Shown here piece by piece: positions 17,887 to 25,110 of a stretch of DNA of 64,000 nucleotides (position 1 is the first letter of the stretch; each line of letters opens with the position of its first letter). The notes beneath the pieces are model-generated. The model was not told the origin of the DNA. It was given only the letters and a program-made list of their open reading frames with translations, and did not search any database. This stretch comes from Allobosea sp. Lineage in GTDB: Bacteria; Pseudomonadota; Alphaproteobacteria; Rhizobiales; Beijerinckiaceae. A program made the position numbers and the translations under genes. Location of the stretch: the NCBI RefSeq assembly GCF_017308075.1, contig NZ_JAFKFX010000026.1, positions 1-64,000 of the forward strand, given 5' to 3'.

Positions 17887-18689
17887 CGCTCGCGGTCGAC
17901 AATCTGTCCTTCCACTTTCCGGGTGGTGGCCCCAAGCTCGCCGGGATCAGCTTCATGCTGACGGCGGGGGAGGTCGCCTGTCTGCTCGGGCCGAACGGCG
18001 CCGGCAAGACGACGCTGATACGCTGTCTTCTCGGCAATCTGTCGGCGTCGGGCGGAACCGTGACGATCAATGGCGTCCCGACGCATGCCTTTGGCGCCCG
18101 GCAGTTCGCCGCCAGGGTCGCGCATGTCCCACAGACCGTGCAGTCCGTCTTCGGCCATCGCGTCCAGGACATGGTCCTGATGGGCCGCTCGGCCCATCTC
18201 GGGCTGCTGGAGACGCCGGGGGAGCGCGATCGCGAGATGGCCGCGCAGGCGCTCGCGCGCGTCGGCATCGCCGATCTGGCCGATCGGCCTTTCGCGGCGA
18301 TCAGCGGCGGCGAGCGCCAGCTCTGCCTGCTGGCGCGTGCGCTCGCCCAGGAGGCATCGATCCTGATCATGGACGAGCCTGCCGCCAGTCTCGATTTCGG
18401 CAATCAGATCAGGATCCTCGATATCGTCTCCGGGCTCGCGCGCGCCGGCTACGCGATCCTGATGAGCACGCATCATCCCGACCACGCCATGCTGGTCGGT
18501 TCCCGCGTCATCGGGCTTCGTGACGGGCGCATCATCGGCAGTGGCGCGCCGCGCAAGCTGCTCTCCGCCCGGTTCCTGTCGGAACTCTACGGCGCGCCCG
18601 TCCGCATTCTCGAAGAGCTCGACGGCACGCGTGCCTGCGTCCCCGTTCTGTCCCGACATCACCAGCAGGAGATCATGCAAGATGCGTAG
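17883..18689 (+). CDS. ABC transporter ATP-binding protein (importer 1, FecE/BtuD type)
   Basis: A 268-residue ATPase. Walker A GPNGAGKTTLIRC, signature ISGGERQLCLLARAL, Walker B ILIMDEPAASLDFGNQ, and the H-loop in ILMSTHHPDHAML. The GTG start overlaps the permease stop as GTGA. It pairs with the permease at 16825. The double histidine THHPDHA recurs in the second importer's ATPase and is common in FecE-type subunits. Confidence 0.92.
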   Translation: MTLAVDNLSFHFPGGGPKLAGISFMLTAGEVACLLGPNGAGKTTLIRCLLGNLSASGGTVTINGVPTHAFGARQFAARVAHVPQTVQSVFGHRVQDMVLMGRSAHLGLLETPGERDREMAAQALARVGIADLADRPFAAISGGERQLCLLARALAQEASILIMDEPAASLDFGNQIRILDIVSGLARAGYAILMSTHHPDHAMLVGSRVIGLRDGRIIGSGAPRKLLSARFLSELYGAPVRILEELDGTRACVPVLSRHHQQEIMQDA

Positions 18690-19695
18690 GTTGGCAATCG
18701 GCATCGTGGCGGCAATCGGCGCGAGTATCCTCGCGGGCGCCGCTTCGGCGCGCGACGTCGTCGACATGACCGGGCGTACCGTGACGGTGCCGGACAAGAT
18801 CGAGCGCGTGATCACCATCGGCTCGGTCCCGGTCATCAACAGTTTCGTCTTCGCCGTGGGAAAGGCGGACACGCTTGCGATGGGGTTGCCGGTCCGGTTC
18901 AACCCGAAGCGCTGGTCATGGCAGTTCGTGTTCGCTCCGCAACTCAAGACCGGCCCTGAGCTGCAGGATTCCAACTATTCCCCCGACGTCGAGAAGATAC
19001 TCGCCGTGCAGCCGCAGGTGGCACTGACCTTCGAGCAATCGACGGCCGACGTGCTCGGCCGCAATGGCGTCCCGGTCGTGCGTCTGCGCATCCAGACGCC
19101 CGAAGACGTCAAGTCCGGGGTCAAGCTGGTCGGAGACCTGCTCGGAAATCCACAGATCGGCGAAACATACGAACGCTATTTCGATGCCACGTTGAAGCGC
19201 ATCGCCGTCAAGGTCGATGCGCTGCCGCAGGACAAGCGGCCGACCGCCCTCTATCTCAATCCCGGCAACATGACGCAGCCCCATCTCGTCGCGGAGTGGT
19301 GGCTGCGGGCAGGGGGCGCCCGCAGCGTCACGGATGACGGCCGCGCGGAGGAAGTCCTCAGCCTATCCATGGAGAGAGTGATCGCGGCCAATCCCCGGTT
19401 CATCGTGCTGTTCGAGCCGGGGCATGTCGAGGTCCTCAAGAAGCATGCCGCCCTGTCGCAACTCGATGCCGTGAAGGCGGGCCGCATCCTGGTCACACCC
19501 ATGGGAGCCCATACCTGGGGCAACCGCACGGTCGAGCAGATCCTCACGGTCTTATGGGCGGCGAGCGCGTTCCACCCGGACCTCTTTCCCCATGATGAAC
19601 TGGTCGCGGAGGTCAGGAATTTCTACGCGACCTTCTTCCGCGCCGAGCTGAGCGACAAGCAGGTCGAGACCATACTGGCGAGCGGCAAGCACTAG
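18682..19695 (+). CDS. Periplasmic substrate-binding protein (importer 1, class III/TroA-like)
   Basis: A 337-residue binding protein. The N-terminal MRRLAIGIVAAIGASILAGA with a SARD junction is a Sec signal peptide. The mature part begins DVVDMTGRTVTVPDKIERVI, the class III binding-protein opening, and continues with SPDVEKILAVQPQVALTFEQ and AHTWGNRTVEQIL. ATG 18682 has AGGAG upstream and overlaps the ATPase stop. By family it could bind a chelated metal or, as in H. influenzae MolA, molybdate or tungstate; context supports the latter. Confidence 0.9.
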   Translation: MRRLAIGIVAAIGASILAGAASARDVVDMTGRTVTVPDKIERVITIGSVPVINSFVFAVGKADTLAMGLPVRFNPKRWSWQFVFAPQLKTGPELQDSNYSPDVEKILAVQPQVALTFEQSTADVLGRNGVPVVRLRIQTPEDVKSGVKLVGDLLGNPQIGETYERYFDATLKRIAVKVDALPQDKRPTALYLNPGNMTQPHLVAEWWLRAGGARSVTDDGRAEEVLSLSMERVIAANPRFIVLFEPGHVEVLKKHAALSQLDAVKAGRILVTPMGAHTWGNRTVEQILTVLWAASAFHPDLFPHDELVAEVRNFYATFFRAELSDKQVETILASGKH

Positions 19696-19750
19696 CCGCC
19701 CGTCTCCTTCGCCGCGAGCGAACCGCGATCCACTCATCGGAGAACAGGCC

Positions 19751-19984
19751 ATGCACCACGCGACCTATCCCCACAAATACGACAAGCCGCCGAGCCATGC
19801 CTTCAACCTGCCGCGCGATGGCGCGTTGACCCGCCTTTTCCGCGAGGAGTTCCCGGAGGCGTATTTCAACGAGGAACACCAGGAATGGCGTCTCGACTGG
19901 GACGAGACGCAGTTCCCCGAGCACGGCCGGCGTCTCGATGCGTTCGCCACCACCCACGGCCTCGAGATCACGCACCGCTACTGA
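19751..19984 (+). CDS. Small protein of unknown function, paralogue B
   Basis: A 77-residue protein related to the 82-residue product at 16583 (shared LPR-GAL, EFP, EWRLDW, GRRLDAFATTHGLEITH). The N-terminus is histidine/tyrosine rich (MHHATYPHKYDKPPSHAF), a possible metal-binding patch that paralogue A lacks. GGAG stands 7 bases before the ATG. It sits between the first importer and the DUF364 gene on the same strand with short gaps, so it is probably in the same operon. No known family recognised. Confidence 0.83.
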   Translation: MHHATYPHKYDKPPSHAFNLPRDGALTRLFREEFPEAYFNEEHQEWRLDWDETQFPEHGRRLDAFATTHGLEITHRY

Positions 19985-20014
19985 AGGCGGGCGGTGAGCC
20001 ACAGAGGAGGCAGC

Positions 20015-20902
20015 ATGTCCAGGGACATCCTAGAGGAAACCATCGCCTGCGTGCGCAGCCGCCTCGGTGATCTCGACGAGATCGTGATCGAGAGGGCGGT
20101 GGTGGGCCTTTTCTTTTCCGGCGTGAAGCTGTCGACGGGCCATGCAGGCAGCGCGGCGACGCCGATCAAGGACATCCCGGAGGCGGTCTGCTGCCCGAGT
20201 TCGGCGATGGCCATGCCGTTTCCGGGCAAGCTGAGAGGCCGCAAGGCCGCAACCTTGATGGAGGAGGCCGTCGGCAGCACCGGCGTGCGCCGAGCGCTCG
20301 GCATCGCAGCCGTCAACGCTCTGGCCCAGGCCGCCGCCGAGCGCTGCGGCTCGCCCGGTGCGCAGGTGCTCTCCGACGTGGACGCCTTCGACGCGGCGGA
20401 GATCGACGCCGGAGAGAAAGTCGTCGTGGTCGGTGCGTTTGCCCCGTTCCTGCGCTCGCTGCGCCAGCTCGGGGCCGATTATCTGGTGCTTGAGAAGGAT
20501 CCCGCAACGCTGAAGCCGGTCGAGATCCCGTTCTTCCGTCCGGCGGAACAGGCCGCCGACGTCATTCCGCAGGCCGATGTGCTGCTGATCACCGGGACGA
20601 CGCTGATCAACGAGACACTCGATCTGCTGCTCGGCCTGGCCAAGCCGACGGCGCGCGTAGCGGTCGTCGGTCCGACCGTCTCGATGCTGCCGGATGCCTT
20701 CTTCAGGCGCGGCTGCGACATCCTCGGAGGTGTGGAGATCACGGATCCGGACGCATTCCTCGACGTCATTTCCGAAGGCGGCTCCGGCTACCACTTCTTC
20801 GGAAAATCGGCCCGGAAAATCGTGCTCACGCCGCGGAGAATCCATCAGGGCGACGGTTCCAGCCAGCTTCGGACGCAGCAGCCGGGCCGGAATCCGATCT
20901 GA
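20015..20902 (+). CDS. DUF364/DUF4213 (heavy-metal chelation domain) protein
   Basis: A 295-residue cytosolic protein. AGGAGG precedes ATG 20015 (an in-frame GTG at 19994 lacks this). The N-terminal part (about 1-95) fits the enolase-N-like DUF4213 domain. The C-terminal part is a Rossmann-like DUF364 domain: EKVVVVGAFAPFLRSLRQLG, YLVLEKDP, ADVLLITGTTLINETLDLLL and VAVVGPTVSMLPDAFFRRG. Structures in this family have been labelled as possible heavy-metal chelators, but no function is established. Its place between two metal importers fits handling of the imported metal or its chelate. Confidence 0.85.
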   Translation: MSRDILEETIACVRSRLGDLDEIVIERAVVGLFFSGVKLSTGHAGSAATPIKDIPEAVCCPSSAMAMPFPGKLRGRKAATLMEEAVGSTGVRRALGIAAVNALAQAAAERCGSPGAQVLSDVDAFDAAEIDAGEKVVVVGAFAPFLRSLRQLGADYLVLEKDPATLKPVEIPFFRPAEQAADVIPQADVLLITGTTLINETLDLLLGLAKPTARVAVVGPTVSMLPDAFFRRGCDILGGVEITDPDAFLDVISEGGSGYHFFGKSARKIVLTPRRIHQGDGSSQLRTQQPGRNPI

Positions 20903-20940
20903 TCCTTCGCCTCGTCGCCTGTCGCCCGGGAGGGGCCAAG

Positions 20941-20964
20941 CGTTATCCCCGTTTTAATATAGCG
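20941..20964. promoter_or_regulatory. Mo-box 3 (ModE-type operator), imperfect
   Basis: Half-sites CGTTATCCC (20941-20949) and AATATAGCG (20956-20964) with a 6-bp spacer. The right arm differs from the consensus at one position and the left arm at three. The same 9-6-9 geometry occurs at 15787 and 16546. It lies 65 bp upstream of the second binding-protein gene. Confidence 0.62.
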
Positions 20965-21028
20965 ATCTGGGTGTCTGCCTCGGCCCTGTCGGGTTTCGCC
21001 GCTGTTCGCCTGCGTCAAGGAGATTATC

Positions 21029-22078
21029 ATGCATCTGCGTTTCGCGGCCCTCCTGGCTCTGCTGCTCGTGCCGCTTCTGGCCGCTCCGGGCCATGCCGAA
21101 CGAATCGTCACCGATCAGCTCGGCCGGAAGGTGACGCTGCCGGACGGCACCTCCCGCGCCGTTGTGCTCCAGCACCAGACGCTCAATCTCGCCGTCCAGA
21201 TGAACGCGACCGGCAAGATCGTCGGCATCCTGGACCAGTGGAAGCAGCAGCTCGGCGCGAACTACGTGCGGCTGGCTCCCGAACTGGCCAGGCTGCCGAT
21301 GCCGGGCAGCCTGACCAAGGTCAACATCGAGGCGCTCCTGCAACTGAAGCCCGATGTCGTCTTCGTCACCAATTACGCTCCGGCGGAGATGATCGGCCAG
21401 ATCGAGAGGGCGGGCATTCCCGTCGTCGCGATTTCACTTCTGGCGGCGCCGCAGGGGGAGGCGACCAAGGTCAGTCCGGTGGTTGCCGATGAGGAGGCCG
21501 CCTATGAGAGCGGCTTCGCCGAAGGCGTGAGGCTGATCGGCACGGTGCTCGATCGCAGGGACGAGGCCGAAGCCTTGATCGCGACCGCCACGGCCAAGCG
21601 GAAGCTCGTCGCCGAACGTCTCTCCTCGGTGGCGCCGACGCAGCGGGTGACGGCCTACATGGCCAATCCCGATCTGAGCACCTACGGATCGGGCAAGTAT
21701 ACCGGCATCATGATGAAGCGTGCGGGCGCAGCCAATGTCGCGGCCAGCTTGCAAGGCTTCAAGCAGGTGACGATGGAGGATGTCCTGAAATGGAATCCCG
21801 CCGTCATCTTCGTGCAGGAGCGCTATCCCGCCGTGGTCGGCGAGATCAAGAGCGCCCCGGCCTGGCAACCGATCCAGGCCGTCAAGGCGGGTCGCGTCTA
21901 CCTGATGCCGGAATATGCCAAGGCCTGGGGGTATCCGATGCCGGAGGCGATGGCACTGGGCGAACTCTGGATGGCCAAGAAACTCTATCCCGAGCGCTTC
22001 GCCGACATCGACATGCAGGTCGAGGCGGACGCCTATTACAGGCGCTTCTACCGCACCGGCTACGACGCCTTCCATTGA
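21029..22078 (+). CDS. Periplasmic substrate-binding protein (importer 2, class III/TroA-like)
   Basis: A 349-residue binding protein with Sec signal MHLRFAALLALLLVPLLAAP ending at GHA. The mature protein begins ERIVTDQLGRKVTLPDGTSR. Later blocks: LLQLKPDVVFVTNYAPAEMI and a C-terminal AWGYPMPEAMALGELWMAKK. AAGGAG precedes ATG 21029. It is distinct in sequence from the importer 1 binding protein but of the same class, and is under Mo-box 3. Possibly specialised for a different oxyanion or chelate. Confidence 0.9.
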   Translation: MHLRFAALLALLLVPLLAAPGHAERIVTDQLGRKVTLPDGTSRAVVLQHQTLNLAVQMNATGKIVGILDQWKQQLGANYVRLAPELARLPMPGSLTKVNIEALLQLKPDVVFVTNYAPAEMIGQIERAGIPVVAISLLAAPQGEATKVSPVVADEEAAYESGFAEGVRLIGTVLDRRDEAEALIATATAKRKLVAERLSSVAPTQRVTAYMANPDLSTYGSGKYTGIMMKRAGAANVAASLQGFKQVTMEDVLKWNPAVIFVQERYPAVVGEIKSAPAWQPIQAVKAGRVYLMPEYAKAWGYPMPEAMALGELWMAKKLYPERFADIDMQVEADAYYRRFYRTGYDAFH

Positions 22079-23121
22079 CTGCGGGCACAGATCGCCAGAG
22101 AGCGGCGCGCGGACCGCATCGGGTCGGCCCCGGCTTCATGCTGGGGCTGCTCGCGGTCGCGCTTCTGGTTGGGCTGCTGGCCTCCCTCGGTATCGGCCCC
22201 TTCGGCATCTCTCCCGCCCGGGTCGGGCAAATTCTGCTCGCCTTTGACGGCACGGACGCGATCGAGCGCCATGTCGTTCTGACCGTGCGATTGCCGCGCG
22301 TCCTGACCGCGCTGATGGCCGGGGCCGGGCTCGCCTTGTGCGGGGCGGCGCTTCAAGGCGTGTTTCGCAATCCGCTCGTCGGGCCGCACATCATCGGCGT
22401 CTCGACCGGAGCGGCCTTCGGCGGCACGCTCGCGATCCTGATGAGCGAGTCGCGCGGGCTCCTGCTGACGCTGGCCTTTCTCTTCGGCATGCTGGCGCTG
22501 CTGATGGTCTACGCGCTCAATGCACTGGTGGCGCGGCGCAACATGCTGGTCCTCGTGCTCGCCGGCGTCGTCGTCAGCGGATTTTTCGGGGCGCTGGTGA
22601 GCCTGGCGCAATATCTCGCCGATGCCGAGGAGAAGCTGCCGCGCATCGTGTTCTGGCTGCTTGGATCCTTTGCCACGGCCGACTACGGCAAGCTCGCATT
22701 GATGCTGAGCGCGCTCGCTCCGGGCGCCTTCCTGCTCCTGCTGCTGCGCTGGCGCATCAATATCCTGTCGCTTGGCGACGAGGAGGCAAGGGCGCTCGGT
22801 ATCCGCGCCGAGCCGACGCGGTGGCTGGTGCTGACGCTGATCGGGCTGATCGTCTCCGCACAGGTCGCCGTCAGCGGCGTGATCGGCTGGATCGGCCTCG
22901 TCATACCGCATCTGGCGCGGATGCTGGTCGGTCCCGACCATCGCGTTCTGCTCCCCGGCGCCATGCTGGCCGGCGGCCTGTTCATGGTGCTGGTGGACGA
23001 TGTCGCGCGCACGCTGAGCCAGAGCGAGATCCCGCTCGGAATCCTGACGGCCCTCATCGGCGCGCCGGTCTTCGCACTCGTCTTCCTGCGTGCCGCCGGT
23101 CCCGAGCGTGGCCATGGCTGA
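22075..23121 (+). CDS. FecCD-family ABC permease (importer 2)
   Basis: A 348-residue permease. Motifs: RLPRVLTALMAGAGLALCGA, LQGVFRNPLVGPHIIGVSTG, LSLGDEEARALGI and VIGWIGLVIPHLARMLVGP. I chose the TTG at 22075 because it overlaps the upstream stop as TTGA and keeps a normal cytosolic N-terminus; an ATG at 22138 would begin right at the first helix. It pairs with the ATPase at 23114. Confidence 0.9.
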   Translation: MTAGTDRQRAARGPHRVGPGFMLGLLAVALLVGLLASLGIGPFGISPARVGQILLAFDGTDAIERHVVLTVRLPRVLTALMAGAGLALCGAALQGVFRNPLVGPHIIGVSTGAAFGGTLAILMSESRGLLLTLAFLFGMLALLMVYALNALVARRNMLVLVLAGVVVSGFFGALVSLAQYLADAEEKLPRIVFWLLGSFATADYGKLALMLSALAPGAFLLLLLRWRINILSLGDEEARALGIRAEPTRWLVLTLIGLIVSAQVAVSGVIGWIGLVIPHLARMLVGPDHRVLLPGAMLAGGLFMVLVDDVARTLSQSEIPLGILTALIGAPVFALVFLRAAGPERGHG

Positions 23122-23920
23122 GCCGCGCATCCAGGCGACACAGGCCGGCCATTCCTATGATGGCCGGTGCTGGCAGTTCCGTGAGTTGGATCTCACGATT
23201 GCGGCCGGCGAGATCGTCGCCGTGCTCGGCCCTAACGGGCGCGGAAAGTCGACGCTTCTGCGGGCGGTGGCTGGCTTGATCCACCCGAGCACCGGCAGCA
23301 TCAGGGCAAGGGGCGCCATCGGCTTCGTGCCGCAGGCATTCATGCCGGCCTTTTCCTACAGTGCCTTCGACATCGTGCTGATGGGGCGCACGCGGCACAT
23401 CCCGCTGCTGCGCACACCGGGCAGGAACGATCGCGAGATCGCCTTCGCCTGCCTGACCGAACTGGGCATTGCGAGGCTGGCGCAACGCTCCTTCAACTCG
23501 CTTTCCGGGGGCGAGCGGCAGCTCGTGCTGATCGCCCAGGCGCTCGCGGGCGAGACGCCGATCCTGCTGCTCGACGAACCGGCCGCGGCGCTCGATCTGC
23601 ACCATCAGGACGAGGTGATCGCCCTCATCCGGTCGATCGCCGACAGCCGGCGGCTCGCGGTCCTGTTCACGACGCACCACCCCGACCATGCCTTCGCGAT
23701 CTCGGACAAGGTGCTCCTGATGCACGACGACGAGCGACACCTGATCGGCCCGACGGTCGAGATCATGACGGAGGCACATCTCGCGGAGCTCTACAAGGTG
23801 CCGGTGCGCCTGCTGCGTTTCACTGCCGAAGGCAGGGAATTGACGGCCTTTGCCCCGATCTTCCGAAGCCAGGTCGCGCGCGGGGGCAAGCCCATTCCGG
23901 GAGATCGTCATGCCGAATGA
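23114..23920 (+). CDS. ABC transporter ATP-binding protein (importer 2)
   Basis: A 268-residue ATPase, the same length as its importer 1 counterpart. Walker A GPNGRGKSTLLRA, signature LSGGERQLVLIAQAL, Walker B ILLLDEPAAALDLHHQ and H-loop FTTHHPDHAFAI. ATG 23114 overlaps the permease stop. With 21029 and 22075 it completes a second FecCD-type importer. Confidence 0.92.
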   Translation: MAEPRIQATQAGHSYDGRCWQFRELDLTIAAGEIVAVLGPNGRGKSTLLRAVAGLIHPSTGSIRARGAIGFVPQAFMPAFSYSAFDIVLMGRTRHIPLLRTPGRNDREIAFACLTELGIARLAQRSFNSLSGGERQLVLIAQALAGETPILLLDEPAAALDLHHQDEVIALIRSIADSRRLAVLFTTHHPDHAFAISDKVLLMHDDERHLIGPTVEIMTEAHLAELYKVPVRLLRFTAEGRELTAFAPIFRSQVARGGKPIPGDRHAE

Positions 23921-24697
23921 GACCGTGGCGGTGCGATCCGTGACGCTCTATGCGGCCGGCAGTTTGCGCCGTGCTCTTGGTGAGTTGCTGCCGCTGTTCG
24001 AGCACGCCCATGCGACACGCGTCGAGGCGCTCTCGGCCCGGCCGGTCTGCTGCGTCGACGGATCGAAACGGGGGAGAGCTCGGACGTTTTCGCCTCGGCC
24101 AATATGGAGCATCCCCGCCGCCTGTTCGAAGCGGGACTTTTCGGCGAGCCGATCTGCTTTGCCCGCAATGAGATCTGCGCAGTGGTTCGGCGCGACCTCG
24201 CCATCGGCACGGTCGGACTGATCGACGCGATGCTTGATCCGGGACTGGTGCTGGCGACCTCGACGCCCGGTGCCGATCCTTCGGGAGACTATGCCCGGAC
24301 GGTCTTCGAACGGGTCGACCGGATCCGGCCGGGCACGGGGCGAACGCTCGCCGGCAAGGCGCGTCCGCTGCTCGGCAGCGGCTTCGTTTCGGAGGTGCCT
24401 GCGGGGCGCGCGCCCGGATCCTGGCTGATCGAGACGGGACAGGCGGATATCGTCCTGGGCTACCGCTCCGGCACTTTGGGTCTCGACCGGGCCGGCCCAT
24501 GTGCGGTCGTTGCGCTGCCCGGGGACTGCGCGGTCACCGCAAGCTACGGCCTGGCCGTTGCGCGTGCGAGCGGGGAGGCGGCGCATGCCCTCGCTGCCCA
24601 CCTGGCGGGGAAGCAGGCTTTGGCCGTGCTGCTGCGCAACGGCTTCCTCGCTCCGCCCGGCAGGCCATCGGCAGGAATTCCGACAGGGCAGACCTGA
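23910..24697 (+). pseudogene. ModA-like molybdate-binding protein, frameshifted
   Basis: ATG 23910 overlaps the ATPase end. Frame 1 reads VRSVTLYAAGSLRRALGELL, the usual ModA opening (TxxAAGSLR), up to about 24035. The similarity then jumps to another frame: GLLRRRIETGESSDVFASAN, MEHPRRLFEAG, and on to the stop at 24697 (GQADIVLGYRSGTLGLD). One missing base in the GC run near 24036-24045 explains it. No signal peptide is seen, as in some short ModA-like proteins. Either a true pseudogene or a sequencing indel; a repaired frame would give about 262 residues. Confidence 0.78.
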
Positions 24698-24995
24698 TTG
24701 TCTGCATCGTCGGCATAGGCGGGGCACTGCGCTGACCCTCGAGCGCCTGCTTGCGGAGAAGTCCGATCTCATCATCGATTTCGGCACGTTCCATGAGGCC
24801 TATCGCTGGCCGACCATGTGCAGGCTCAGACCGGCATTCCCAATCCTCTGATCGACGGCCCCGCTCTCCTCCGGCTTCCGACGAGGGCGCGCCGTGAATG
24901 AGGCCTTGGTGCCGGGCCGGCGAGGTTCTCGGCGTGCGTTGCCGGACGCTCATCGGTGCCATCAGCGAAACCGAGATTCCCCTTACGTAACAGAC
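24698..24995 (+). pseudogene. Decayed class III periplasmic binding-protein fragment
   Basis: Pieces of one protein appear in shifted frames: LTLERLLAEKSDLIIDFGTF, then HEAYRWP (to about 24810), then DHVQAQTGIPNPLIDGPALL and RLPT (about 24813-24890), then GEVLGVR (about 24925). In MolA/FecB-type binding proteins these stand in this order (LKPDLIIDFGT... V..QTGIP..LID...L...L..LGEVLG). No start, several frameshifts and both ends missing. I see no other gene up to 25110. Confidence 0.5.
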
Positions 24996-25110
24996 CTTAA
25001 TACGATCGCGCCTGCCAGTCTGAGATACCTCGGTCCCTGGGGGAATGCGACGTTCTGGCGATTGTCGACGCGCCTTCGCCGCTGGCCGCTGCTGGGCTTT
25101 GGGGGGGCGA

